From assembly GCA_021784595.1 (NCBI GenBank), contig JAJYHT010000057.1, forward strand, positions 51,780-115,779: 64,000 nucleotides of DNA. Reading direction: 5' to 3'. The notes below the pieces were generated by a model. The model was not told the origin of the DNA. It searched no databases and was given only the letters and a program-made list of their open reading frames with translations. The position numbers and the translations under genes are program-made. This DNA comes from Bacillota bacterium. Its GTDB lineage: Bacteria > Bacillota > Sulfobacillia > Sulfobacillales > Sulfobacillaceae. Shown here in pieces: positions 36,256 through 44,179 of this stretch. Position 1 is the stretch's first letter. The number at the start of each line of letters is the position of its first letter.

Positions 36256-37074
36256 ATGCACTCACTGAGGCGCCAGTGGCCGCTCTGGCTGGCTTTGGCG
36301 TGGGGTCTGGCGGTACTGTGGGCCGCAGGTCCTGAAATTCCTGCGGCAGTGCCGCCCGTGCTGCAAGATTGGTGGAACCGACTGGTACCCATCATCTTCC
36401 CTAGCCTTTTAGCTGCAGAAATTCTAATTCAAATAGCGCCTAAAAGCGATACCTGGGCGGCCATGCTGCGGGCAGCCGCCTCCTGGCCGATAGTCGGTGC
36501 GGTCCGCCTGTGCGATAGAGCGCGTATCGATGGGCCGACCGAGACCATCTATTCCGGGTTGCTATGGGCCAATCTCTACAATCCGTTTGTGTTCCATCGG
36601 CTCTCCTCCGGATTGATGGTGGATGCCAGCCTGATGGCCGCAGCAGCCATCGCCACCAGGCTGCAAAAGCAGAAAAGCTCGTTGCGATGGACGAATCTGT
36701 TTTGGCCGGAAACATTTCTCAAATGGCGATCGGCCCCCCTAGACGCCATGAATTGGGCCACCATTTTGCTAGCCGAATTGGTGTTGGCCCGAACCGCAAC
36801 CTTGCCGCATTGGCACTGGATTTATTTAGTTCTGGTGGATCCGTTGCCCCGGCATCACACGAACAATTTGTTCACGGTGTGGTTGCTCGCACTAAATGGT
36901 CTGGTCATGCTGGTGCCCCTCTTAGTGTATGCCCACCGCATCGGCCTATCCTGGATTCATATTGTGAGGGACCGCCTGCTTCAATCAAGTCTAGCCACCC
37001 TGTTGTACTTTTTGGCCTTGCTATTCTTGGCGCAACTCCGCCCGATTAGCTTTCACATCATTCACCACCTGTAA
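36256..37074 (+). CDS. YlbJ-like multi-pass membrane protein
   Basis: 272 residues, mostly hydrophobic, with about six membrane segments. The sequence WWNRLVPIIFPSLLAAEIL and a later GLLWANLYNPFVFHR fit YlbJ (nucleoside-transporter/sporulation-type). It lies at the ylbJ position between ylbK and coaD but on the opposite strand, so a local inversion is inferred. GGGAGGTG precedes the ATG. Its 3' end overlaps the next minus gene by 54 bp. Confidence 0.7.
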   Translation: MHSLRRQWPLWLALAWGLAVLWAAGPEIPAAVPPVLQDWWNRLVPIIFPSLLAAEILIQIAPKSDTWAAMLRAAASWPIVGAVRLCDRARIDGPTETIYSGLLWANLYNPFVFHRLSSGLMVDASLMAAAAIATRLQKQKSSLRWTNLFWPETFLKWRSAPLDAMNWATILLAELVLARTATLPHWHWIYLVLVDPLPRHHTNNLFTVWLLALNGLVMLVPLLVYAHRIGLSWIHIVRDRLLQSSLATLLYFLALLFLAQLRPISFHIIHHL

Positions 37075-37485
37075 CAGTTCGGTTTCTAATCGGGCCAAGA
37101 TTTCATCTGCATAAGCCCGCGACCCTTGGTGAATTTCGAGGGCAGACAGCCGGGCTTGTTCGGTCAACTGTTGAGCACGTTCGCGCGCTTTGTGCACAAT
37201 TTCGGAGTTTTCCGCCTGTCTTAAGACCTCTTTTTGAGCATCCTCCTTCAAGGCTTGCGCCTGGTCCATGGCATCTTTCAAAATACGATCCCTTTCAGCC
37301 ACAATCCATTGCGCCTGGCGCACTTCTTCGGGCAAGACATGCTGTACTTGGCCCAATAGGGTTGTCAATTCATTGGCGTCCACTAAAATGCGGCCGGTCC
37401 AGGGCAACCGATGCGCGTGATGAATGAGTTCATCGATCCGTTCTAACAACAACGCCAATTCCGATGCTAGGGGCTGGTTAGTCAT
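37021..37485 (-). CDS. Coiled-coil protein, ATP synthase b-subunit-like
   Basis: 154 residues, almost wholly helical. A hydrophilic coiled coil (about 70-150) is rich in Glu, Ala, Gln (DAMDQAQALKEDAQKEVLRQAE). No membrane anchor is seen. The family is unknown to me; it resembles the stalk of F-type b subunits only by composition. The ATG follows GGGAG and overlaps the coaD stop. Confidence 0.8.
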   Translation of the reverse strand: MTNQPLASELALLLERIDELIHHAHRLPWTGRILVDANELTTLLGQVQHVLPEEVRQAQWIVAERDRILKDAMDQAQALKEDAQKEVLRQAENSEIVHKARERAQQLTEQARLSALEIHQGSRAYADEILARLETELLQVVNDVKANRAELRQE

Positions 37486-37984
37486 GATGGTCTCCCTCTG
37501 TCTGAGCAAATTTTGCCACCAGCGCTGCCGCTACGGGACTAGGCACTAGCGCTTCGATATCCGCTCCGTAACGCGCCAACTCCTTGACTAAAGTGGAGCT
37601 CAAATAGGCGTGATGCTCACTGGTCAGCATGAAGATAGTTTCAATGGTGGGGGCTAACTTCCTGTTCATCAAGGCAATTTGGAACTCATAGTCAAAATCG
37701 AGGACGGCCCGCAGACCCCGAATAATGACGTCAATTCCTTCGTGCTGCGCATAGCGCACTAATAAATCGCGGCTTTGTTCAACCACAATCCCTGGAATGT
37801 GGGAGGTGGCCGCCTTGACCAAGGCCACCCGTTCTTCGGCCGAAAACAAAGGAGCTTTCGATGAATTCACGAAAACCGTAATACGCAAAGACCCAAACAT
37901 TCGCGCGGCTCGTTCAATGACGTCTAGATGCCCATTATGGATGGGGTCGAACGAACCAGGGTACAAAGCCAGCCCTTCCGTCAC
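37478..37984 (-). CDS. coaD: Phosphopantetheine adenylyltransferase
   Basis: 168 residues from a GTG (TEGLALYPGSFDPIHNGHLDV), with AGGAGG upstream. The nucleotidyltransferase HxGH is in HNGHLDV, with IIRGLRAVLDFDYEF and the ISSTLVKE-like YLSSTLVKELARYG. It makes dephospho-CoA in CoA synthesis. It overlaps the rsmD stop. Confidence 0.96.
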   Translation of the reverse strand: MTEGLALYPGSFDPIHNGHLDVIERAARMFGSLRITVFVNSSKAPLFSAEERVALVKAATSHIPGIVVEQSRDLLVRYAQHEGIDVIIRGLRAVLDFDYEFQIALMNRKLAPTIETIFMLTSEHHAYLSSTLVKELARYGADIEALVPSPVAAALVAKFAQTEGDHHD

Positions 37985-38613
37985 CGCCGATCCTCCTCTG
38001 ATAACTGCTGTTTTGTCGGTTGTGCTGCCCTCCCATTGGCAACCGTGCTCTCCGCCAGTGCCTGAGCGGTTAGGCCAGGCCGATACCAGGTGACCGCCGT
38101 GTCGCCCCAATGGCGGGTGCGGACCGCCTGCATGCCAGGTACTGCATCCAAAATGGCGGACTTGGGATGCTCAATAATTACCAAGCCTTGTGCCGTGGTC
38201 AGGTCAGCCAGGGCCATAAGCACCTTGGGATGTATACCGGATAACCACGGTGGATCGCAAAACACAAGGGAAAAGCGCTGCTTGAAAGCCAATGCTTCCT
38301 CTACAAAGCGCTCGGCGGTGGTTCCTTTCACGATCACCGAACGCTCAGAGGCAAGTGCCCTTAAGTTTGACTTAATGGCTTGACGCGCCTGAAAGTTCGG
38401 TTCCACCAACACCGCGCTGTCAGCGCCCCGCGACATCGCTTCAATGCTTAAGGCGCCACTGCCGGCATACAAATCCAGCACACAAGCCGAGACTACTTCT
38501 GACCCCAGCATGCTGAACAACGCTTCGCGCACCCTCTCCCCAGTAGGGCGCGTGCTTAGACCTTTTGGGGCCACCAAGCGGCGGCCTGATGCTTGTCCCC
38601 CCACAATGCGAAT
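37981..38613 (-). CDS. rsmD: RsmD, 16S rRNA guanine-966-N2 methyltransferase
   Basis: About 210 residues. It starts (I)RIVGGQASGRRL, then RPTGERVREALFSML, the SAM motif VLDLYAGSGALSIEA and the catalytic DPPW in VFCDPPWLS. The best start is an unusual ATT at 38611-38613: AGGAGG lies exactly 9 nt upstream and MRIVGG is the family's usual start. TTG at 38622 abuts the ribosome site and ATG 38667 precedes the predicted RNA start. The product call is firm; the start is inferred. Confidence 0.93.
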   Translation of the reverse strand: MRIVGGQASGRRLVAPKGLSTRPTGERVREALFSMLGSEVVSACVLDLYAGSGALSIEAMSRGADSAVLVEPNFQARQAIKSNLRALASERSVIVKGTTAERFVEEALAFKQRFSLVFCDPPWLSGIHPKVLMALADLTTAQGLVIIEHPKSAILDAVPGMQAVRTRHWGDTAVTWYRPGLTAQALAESTVANGRAAQPTKQQLSEEDRR

Positions 38614-38657
38614 GGCAGACAACCTCCTTATGCCAGCTGGCAGGTCCAATTGTCGCC

Positions 38658-38663
38658 AGTATA
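38658..38663 (-). promoter_or_regulatory. Putative extended -10 before rsmD
   Basis: TGGTATACT on the minus strand (TATACT at 38658-38663), just after the deacetylase stop. The start near 38651 leaves the AGGAGG and ATT/TTG starts inside the RNA but not the upstream ATG. Confidence 0.5.
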
Positions 38664-38678
38664 CCATTGTGTTCCCAG

Positions 38679-39422
38679 TTATTGCATCTTAAGCAGCTGT
38701 GATACGGTCACGCACTGGTAACCCAAGCTTTTCAGGTCCTTCAAGATAATGGCCAACGCGGCGACCGTCTCCCACCGGCCGCCGTTGCCATCATGGAATA
38801 AGACGATATCGCCCGGCCGCAGATTGTGAATGATGCGAAAGACCATGGCAGACACACTAGAATTGGTATGGTCAAGCGAGTTCTCGGCCGAGGACCATAG
38901 TACTACCCTCTCTCCTGCTTGGGCTGCCGCCTGTAGCACTCCGGGGCTATACGCGCCATAAGGCGGGCGCATCACCAGAGGCGTTGTGTGGACAATGCGC
39001 CAGATGATTTGACGGGTTCGCCTCAAATCCCCATAATCCTCAGCCGTAGAATATTGGGTGAGATTGATATGGCCAAAGGTATGGTTGCCTACTTCCATAC
39101 CGTCCTGGACTTCCGTCTTGAGTAACCGGGGATATTTCAGCGCTTTCTGGCCTAGGACAAAGAACGTGGCCCGGTCATGATATTTTTTCAATAAGGCAAG
39201 TATTTCTGGGGTGATCAGGGGACTGGGGCCATCGTCGAAGGTCAGCGCCACGGCGCGCTGGCGGGTGTTTACATACCAGGTCACCATCGGATTCTGTCCG
39301 CCGCGTCTGGACACCTGGCCCACCCGCTGGCCAGGCGCCATGATTCCTATCAAGAGCAGTGCCAGCCAAATCCGCCAATGCCTTAGCCATGGGTGTAGCG
39401 ACAGAGTCCAAAATCCGGTCAC
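38679..39422 (-). CDS. Polysaccharide deacetylase (NodB domain)
   Basis: 247 residues. One N-terminal membrane segment is followed by a carbohydrate esterase 4 domain: motif 1 ALTFDDGPSPLITPEIL, motif 2 VGNHTFGHINL, motif 3 MRPPYGAYSPG and motif 5 DIVLFHDGNG. It likely deacetylates peptidoglycan or a surface glycan outside the cell. The GTG start overlaps the stop of the previous gene (GTGA). Confidence 0.92.
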   Translation of the reverse strand: MTGFWTLSLHPWLRHWRIWLALLLIGIMAPGQRVGQVSRRGGQNPMVTWYVNTRQRAVALTFDDGPSPLITPEILALLKKYHDRATFFVLGQKALKYPRLLKTEVQDGMEVGNHTFGHINLTQYSTAEDYGDLRRTRQIIWRIVHTTPLVMRPPYGAYSPGVLQAAAQAGERVVLWSSAENSLDHTNSSVSAMVFRIIHNLRPGDIVLFHDGNGGRWETVAALAIILKDLKSLGYQCVTVSQLLKMQ

Positions 39423-39688
39423 CGGGTGGTGCCCCACAAAATCATGCCCACCCCGCCAGCGATCCACAATATTTTACCCATGGGCACTTTAGTGGCGGCC
39501 AGTCCAGCCAGGCCAAGCAACATGGTGGTAGTCAAAATGATGGGGCCTGCCAAACCTAAAAATCCATTGATACGCACGGCCATTTCAATGCGGTTGTAGC
39601 GCCACATTAAAAACGCTCCGGTCAGTTCCATCATCGCGGACAGGAAGCGAATGACCACCATGCCCCGCAAGTAGATCTCGTTTGACAT
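39419..39688 (-). CDS. YqhV-like small membrane protein (DUF2619)
   Basis: 89 residues with three hydrophobic stretches (MVVIRFLSAMMELTGAFLM, GFLGLAGPIILTTTMLLGL and ILWIAGGVGMILW). The composition and length fit the DUF2619/YqhV family of sporulating Firmicutes, of unknown function. The ATG follows GGGAGAG. Confidence 0.75.
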   Translation of the reverse strand: MSNEIYLRGMVVIRFLSAMMELTGAFLMWRYNRIEMAVRINGFLGLAGPIILTTTMLLGLAGLAATKVPMGKILWIAGGVGMILWGTTR

Positions 39689-39710
39689 TTCATCTCTCCC
39701 ATCTGTCCAT

Positions 39711-40181
39711 TTAGCGAAAATATCGACCGACCGATTCAATGATCTGCAGCATTAAATATGTGACACCGGCCGCCATCAACGGCCCCACCGGAATTCCGCC
39801 CCACACCACAATGCCTACAATTGATCCTACAATCAGACTAATCATCAGATAGCTATTGTCTGCTAGCAAATGAAGTCCCCGTCCATTGAGATGGGTAGCC
39901 ACTGCGCCGCCCACCACGGCTAGGATGCCGGGTACCGTTAATAATCCCCTGCCAATGTCTTTAAGACTGACTTTGCCTACCGCAAACGGCACCAGCATCG
40001 CTAAAGTGAGAAACAGCAGGCCGACCTCGACGCCTCGCCGTTCCAAGACAGGAAACAAAAAACTGAGGCGTGTGAACCGAATCGCCAATAAAATGGCCGC
40101 AGCGGCGGCGACTAGGTTGGATCGCGCCCAAATGCCCAAAATCAGAAGCGCTAATAATCCTATACTTGCGTTATTCAGCAT
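39711..40181 (-). CDS. DUF441 membrane protein
   Basis: 156 residues, four to five membrane segments. GIWARSNLVAAAAAILLAIRF, FLTLAMLVPFAVGKVSL and PGILAVVGGAVATHLNGRGL are typical of DUF441 (YtwI/YeaL) proteins, whose function is unknown. GGAGGGGG precedes the ATG. It is the first gene of a small minus-strand unit with the YqhV-like protein and the deacetylase. Confidence 0.88.
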   Translation of the reverse strand: MLNNASIGLLALLILGIWARSNLVAAAAAILLAIRFTRLSFLFPVLERRGVEVGLLFLTLAMLVPFAVGKVSLKDIGRGLLTVPGILAVVGGAVATHLNGRGLHLLADNSYLMISLIVGSIVGIVVWGGIPVGPLMAAGVTYLMLQIIESVGRYFR

Positions 40182-40234
40182 GGCCCCCTCCGCTGTCCTC
40201 TTCCCGACGGCAATATTTATGTGGGTCAGGCTAT

Positions 40235-40264
40235 AAAAAGACCGGCCCTTGATAAAGGCCGGTC
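40235..40264 (-). terminator. Terminator after comB
   Basis: GACCGGCC/GGCCGGTC perfect 8-bp stem with a 9-nt loop, followed on the minus strand by TTTTT. It ends the comA-comB transcript. Confidence 0.9.
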
Positions 40265-40293
40265 CAAAAGCGATAACAACTCTTCAGCACATT

Positions 40294-40974
40294 CTAACGA
40301 AACCAGCCGTCCGCTTGGCGCACTGGCACCACGCTTGAGAGATCGCGCTGGGATGCATACTCCACATCGCGTCCTAAACCTTCGGCAACTAGATGCTGAG
40401 CATGGCGCGAAAGCAAGAGGCCTGTCTGTAGAGTGTCACGATGAGCATCATAGGCGGCGACAGCCAACCTCGCCGCATCGGTCCATTGTTCCTCAGGCCA
40501 TAATGCGACAATCGCTCCAGCCGTCAAGACATCCTCCCAGGCCACCTGTCCCACCGTGCCCGCACATACGACCAAACCTGGTAAATTTTGATCCCGCTGG
40601 CATAAGGCGGCGGCCCGCGCATTGGTCAAAGCGGCCAATCCCACCCATCGAGCCGCTTTCACGCTGTTGATGGCTTGAGTGCCGTTGGTAGTGGTGAGTA
40701 CCACTGATCGCCCTTTGATCTTAGCTGGGGGATAGTCAAACGGAGAATTCCCGGCATCAAAACCCGGCAACGGTTGATTGTTCCGCTCACCGCCCAGAAT
40801 AAGCGAAGGATTTTTCCGCTTATAGCCAAACGCTTCGTCGACCGAAGGGCAGGTCAGTACTTGGTCCCCGCCCCGATCGATAATGGTCACCAATGTGGTG
40901 GTAGCCCGCAAGGTGTCAATCACTAAAACCGCCCAGTTTTCTACGTCGGTTGGCACATCCTCCCAGCGAAACAC
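40294..40974 (-). CDS. comB: ComB, 2-phosphosulfolactate phosphatase
   Basis: 226 residues. VLVIDTLRATTTLVT, LILGGERNNQP, GFDAGNSPFDY, VLTTTNGTQAI and VCAGTVGQVAWED are ComB signatures. It converts phosphosulfolactate to sulfolactate, a spore solute in Bacillus and a coenzyme M precursor in archaea. The GTG at 40974 lacks a well-placed ribosome site. An in-frame ATT at 40983 overlaps the comA stop (ATTGA), has GGGGGAG 9 nt upstream and would add IDV, so translation may start there. Confidence 0.92.
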   Translation of the reverse strand: MFRWEDVPTDVENWAVLVIDTLRATTTLVTIIDRGGDQVLTCPSVDEAFGYKRKNPSLILGGERNNQPLPGFDAGNSPFDYPPAKIKGRSVVLTTTNGTQAINSVKAARWVGLAALTNARAAALCQRDQNLPGLVVCAGTVGQVAWEDVLTAGAIVALWPEEQWTDAARLAVAAYDAHRDTLQTGLLLSRHAQHLVAEGLGRDVEYASQRDLSSVVPVRQADGWFR

Positions 40975-40978
40975 GACG

Positions 40979-41851
40979 TCAATCGCTCGAATCTCCCCCT
41001 TTCACACCAAGCGGAGGCGGCCATTTGATAGGTTCTAAAGCTCCGCTGGTCACATAATACTGGCGCAAGGTATCGCCGCGCAATCCCACCCGGAGAGCTT
41101 CTAAGGCGAGCACATCTTGCGGCTCGACATTACCTAAATTAACATTAGGTCCAAATCGCATAATCAGCTCTTGCTGCTGGTGCTTACGCGGCGCTTCCCA
41201 CAGCACCCGTCCTGGGTCAGGCAGGTGGCTGACCATTTGTTCCAGTTCATCCTCTAACACTTCACCCTGCTCATCATAAATTACCACACCCTGACCGCTT
41301 TCACGCCCCTCTACAATAACGACATCGGATCCTGCAGACAGGTCGTCAGCCACCTGCTCCCATAGACGCAGGTCGGGAATGGTATCGCGCGGATCCTTTT
41401 TGCCCACTTCGCTTACGACCAATTCAAATCCATAGACGCGAGCCAATTTTATGGTATTGTAGCGGGTTTCTGGATCAAGATTAATAGTTCCGTCGGAGAT
41501 TTCTACTCCAGTAAACCCGAGTTCTCGCGCACGGTCCAAAAATTCTACTAGGCGGCCCTGTAGCAGGGCGAGTTCTAAAAACGTGCCGCCAGGGTAAATG
41601 TGCACTCCGTAAGATTTGACCAACTCAATTTTTTGCCGCAAGAGGCGTGTGTGATAAAAGGCCGACGTACCAAAAGTCAATTTCAAGTAATCGACGTAAT
41701 CAGACGCCAACTCCATCAAGTCTCTGGTGTCGGTTAATCCCAGCCCTTTGTCAATAACCATGGTCAGGCCTCGTTGTCGGGGCTTTTCCGTCCGATCAGC
41801 AATCGGAAAATCCAAAATGTCCAGCCAAGCCTTGTTGTCATCATATGCCAT
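40979..41851 (-). CDS. comA: ComA, phosphosulfolactate synthase
   Basis: 290 residues from MAYDDNKAWLDIL. Family motifs are GLTMVIDKGLGL, DYVDYLKLTFGTS, IYPGGTFLELA, GFTGVEISDGTI and EVGKKDP. It adds sulfite to phosphoenolpyruvate. GAGGAG precedes the ATG. With comB it makes sulfolactate; no comC dehydrogenase is adjacent, so sulfolactate is probably the end product and fits the sporulation genes nearby. Confidence 0.94.
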   Translation of the reverse strand: MAYDDNKAWLDILDFPIADRTEKPRQRGLTMVIDKGLGLTDTRDLMELASDYVDYLKLTFGTSAFYHTRLLRQKIELVKSYGVHIYPGGTFLELALLQGRLVEFLDRARELGFTGVEISDGTINLDPETRYNTIKLARVYGFELVVSEVGKKDPRDTIPDLRLWEQVADDLSAGSDVVIVEGRESGQGVVIYDEQGEVLEDELEQMVSHLPDPGRVLWEAPRKHQQQELIMRFGPNVNLGNVEPQDVLALEALRVGLRGDTLRQYYVTSGALEPIKWPPPLGVKGGDSSD

Positions 41852-42000
41852 GCCTGTGCTCCTCCTCTGCGTTGGGGACTTCTTTGGCACCATATTCAGA
41901 CCAGATGATGGAGGTGACGGTTAAAATTTTTAGCATCTCGAAGGTCGAAAACGGACAGGTTAGAAGTGCAGTTCTGAATTACGACAGGGAGGCACAGTTT

Positions 42001-43323
42001 ATGGCAAAGCAGCCAGCGTCCACGGAATCTTCCCCCGCAACAAATCGACACGGCATCAAGCTGGCCGTATTATGTTCGGTGCCTTTCATCATGGTTTTAG
42101 GCAATTCCATGTTGATCCCGGTGCTACCCAAAATGATGAAAGTCATGCATCTAAGTTTGTTTCAGGTCGGCTTAATTATCACCATCTTCTCAATACCGGC
42201 TGGCATTATCATTCCATTTGCCGGTGCCCTATCAGATCGCGTGGGCCGCAAGGTGATCATGGCCCCGGCCTTGGTGGTCTACGGTTTGGGCGGACTTGGA
42301 GCCGGACTGTCCGCATGGCTATTCCCTCATCCATACTATTGGATAATGGGTTCGCGTTTATTGCAGGGAATTGGGGCCGGAGGGACCTACCAGTTGGCAA
42401 TGGCGGTTGCCGGCGACATGTATCAAGGCAAAAGCCGAGCCGGCGCTTTGGGCATCCTGGAAGCTTCCAATGGTTTGGGTAAAGTCATTTCCCCGATTGC
42501 TGGATCCGCGATTGCCCTTTTGATCTGGTTTGCCCCGTTCTTTGTTTACGGGCTGCTGTCATTTCCGATTGCGGCGGCCGTCTGGTTTGTGATTAAAGAG
42601 CCCAAAGGCCAGAAAGCTCAAGGGGGCTTCTCAGAATATTGGAAGGGACTTACCCACACTTTGGCCAAAAAAGCCGGTTCGATTTTTGCGACCTTCTTAG
42701 GCGGAGCAGTGGTTCTATTTATTTTGTTCGGTGTACTGAGCTATTTAGCCGATATCTTGGAAAAGAACTTTGGCTATGGGGAGTTCACTCGGGGATTGTT
42801 GATAGCGGTCCCGGTACTGGCGTCGGCGATTACCTCCTACATTTCCGGGACAGTGCTGCAAAAGCGGCTTGCGAACTGGGCGCGCCCGATTGTGGCCGGA
42901 GGACTGATGCTGATTGCGCTCTCTATGGCAGTGGAGCCATTTTTTGCGACCACCATTCCTTGGCTGGCACTGACCATTCTTGTATTTCAAGGGATTGGCA
43001 CCGGCAGTGTGCTTCCGGCTATCAACACCTTGGTTACCAGCGCAACCACCTCCAAAGAGCGTGGAGTGGTCACCAGCCTTTATGGCAGCGTAAGATTTTT
43101 TGGAGTGGCAATGGGCCCGCCACTCTTCGCGATAGCCATGTCGCACCGGTATTGGGTTTTTTGGGGCGCCTCGGGTTTGGCGGCGGCAACGGCAGTTTTG
43201 GCGTGGTTTTTGATTAATGAAAAACAGATGCTGCCGAAAAAACTGCGAGGCGGCGGCACAGGTGGCCACAAGGCGCGTTTTCGACCGAAATCTGAACGCA
43301 CGCCACGCCATAAACTATCTTAG
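42001..43323 (+). CDS. Major facilitator superfamily transporter
   Basis: 440 residues, about 12 membrane segments. The MFS loop motif is GALSDRVGRKVIM, with GSRLLQGIGAGGTYQLA and a C-half NTLVTSATTSKERGVV. The drug-proton exporter type fits best but substrate is unknown. The ATG follows GGGAGG by 8 nt; an open frame runs far upstream but lacks homology. It diverges from comA. Confidence 0.9.
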   Translation: MAKQPASTESSPATNRHGIKLAVLCSVPFIMVLGNSMLIPVLPKMMKVMHLSLFQVGLIITIFSIPAGIIIPFAGALSDRVGRKVIMAPALVVYGLGGLGAGLSAWLFPHPYYWIMGSRLLQGIGAGGTYQLAMAVAGDMYQGKSRAGALGILEASNGLGKVISPIAGSAIALLIWFAPFFVYGLLSFPIAAAVWFVIKEPKGQKAQGGFSEYWKGLTHTLAKKAGSIFATFLGGAVVLFILFGVLSYLADILEKNFGYGEFTRGLLIAVPVLASAITSYISGTVLQKRLANWARPIVAGGLMLIALSMAVEPFFATTIPWLALTILVFQGIGTGSVLPAINTLVTSATTSKERGVVTSLYGSVRFFGVAMGPPLFAIAMSHRYWVFWGASGLAAATAVLAWFLINEKQMLPKKLRGGGTGGHKARFRPKSERTPRHKLS

Positions 43324-43342
43324 GACCAGTCCTTTTGTCGTC

Positions 43343-43378
43343 AATCGGCTGGCTTGATTCCAAGTCAGCCGATTTTTT
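43343..43378 (+). terminator. Terminator after the MFS gene
   Basis: AATCGGCTG/CAGCCGATT stem, 14-nt loop, followed by TTTT. Confidence 0.88.
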
Positions 43379-43404
43379 CGTCTCATTCGGTTCCATGCAT
43401 TTCC

Positions 43405-43434
43405 AGAATATGTCGCATTGCCATCGGCATACTA
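43405..43434 (+). promoter_or_regulatory. Sigma-G-type promoter of the first SASP gene
   Basis: AGAATA (43405-43410), 17-bp spacer, CATACTA (43428-43434). CATACTA is the sigma-G -10 consensus and AGAATA is one base from the TGAATA -35. Confidence 0.75.
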
Positions 43435-43467
43435 ACCTCACCATTTATTATGGGAGGTGATTAATTC

Positions 43468-43704
43468 ATGGCACGTACAAGCAATACCGGTAATCACGCC
43501 GTGGTTCGCGAAGCGGCGAAGGCGCTGGATCAATTTAAATACGAGGTTGCCCGGGATATGGGCATTCAAGTGCCCGAGGACGACTACTGGGGTGATATTT
43601 CAGCGCGCGAATGCGGGGCCGTCGGCGGCCATATGGTACGAAAAATGATTGAAATGGCTGAGCAAACGTTGGCCGGCCGCTCTACTACACGCCACTCGCG
43701 GTGA
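43468..43704 (+). CDS. Alpha/beta-type small acid-soluble spore protein
   Basis: 78 residues. It carries the N-terminal AKALDQFKYEVA, where Gpr cuts after the E of KYE, and the C-terminal DNA-binding part AVGGHMVRKMIEMAEQ. Such proteins coat spore DNA and protect it from UV and acid. Unusually, the normally Asn-Gly element (ARANGSVGG in Bacillus) is RECGAVGG here. GGGAGGTG precedes the ATG. Confidence 0.93.
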   Translation: MARTSNTGNHAVVREAAKALDQFKYEVARDMGIQVPEDDYWGDISARECGAVGGHMVRKMIEMAEQTLAGRSTTRHSR

Positions 43705-43741
43705 TTCCAAACCTTTCTAGGTTAAAAGGTCTCCCCGTGGC

Positions 43742-43748
43742 CATACTA
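43742..43748 (+). promoter_or_regulatory. Sigma-G-type -10 of the second SASP gene
   Basis: CATACTA lies 31 nt before the start region, in the same position as for the first copy. The -35 (about AGGTTA at 43719-43724) is weak. Confidence 0.6.
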
Positions 43749-43779
43749 ACATCACTTCAACGATGAGGAGGTGAAAAAC

Positions 43780-44001
43780 ATGGCACGAGGCAGCAACACA
43801 GGGAATCGCGCAATGGTTCAAGGAGCGCAAAAGGCTCTGGACCAATTCAAGTATGAGATCGCCCACGAACTAGGAGTCCAGGGCGTCGACGACGGATACT
43901 GGGGTGATGTTCCGGCGCGTCAGTGCGGAGCCGTAGGCGGTCACATGGTGCGCAAGATGATTGAAATGGCTGAGCAAAACCTTGCCGGCCGCAGTCGGTA
44001 A
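43780..44001 (+). CDS. Second alpha/beta-type SASP (tandem copy)
   Basis: 73 residues: MARGSNTGN at the start, KALDQFKYEIAHELGV with the Gpr site and RQCGAVGGHMVRKMIEMAEQ. It is about 70% identical to the first copy by eye, with its own promoter and AGGAGGTG, so it is a tandem duplication. The same Cys-Gly replaces Asn-Gly. A terminator follows. Confidence 0.93.
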   Translation: MARGSNTGNRAMVQGAQKALDQFKYEIAHELGVQGVDDGYWGDVPARQCGAVGGHMVRKMIEMAEQNLAGRSR

Positions 44002-44039
44002 TTCATCTTCGGTCTCCTATATCACAGTCGCACCGTATT

Positions 44040-44068
44040 AAAAATGGACGGCCAAGCCGTCCATTTTT
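44040..44068 (+). terminator. Terminator after the second SASP gene
   Basis: AAAATGGACGGC/GCCGTCCATTTT perfect stem with a 3-nt loop and T-rich tail. The symmetric A/T flanks suggest it can act in both directions. Confidence 0.9.
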
Positions 44069-44093
44069 ATTGCTCTATAGATGTCATGTTTAG

Positions 44094-44119
44094 TTAACGT
44101 AGTGTAAACTACGGATAAC
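44094..44119 (+). promoter_or_regulatory. Operator-like dyad before the Mo/W-type ABC operon
   Basis: CGTAGT-GTAA-ACTACG is a perfect inverted repeat (44098-44113), extended outward by GTTA and TAAC. It lies about 65 nt before the lipoprotein start, in the expected promoter region. The downstream HTH regulator is the obvious candidate binder, by inference. Confidence 0.55.
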
Positions 44120-44179
44120 ATGCATTGCACCTATGATTCGAGACGGCAATGCAATCATTTGTCAAAAGGAGCGATATGG

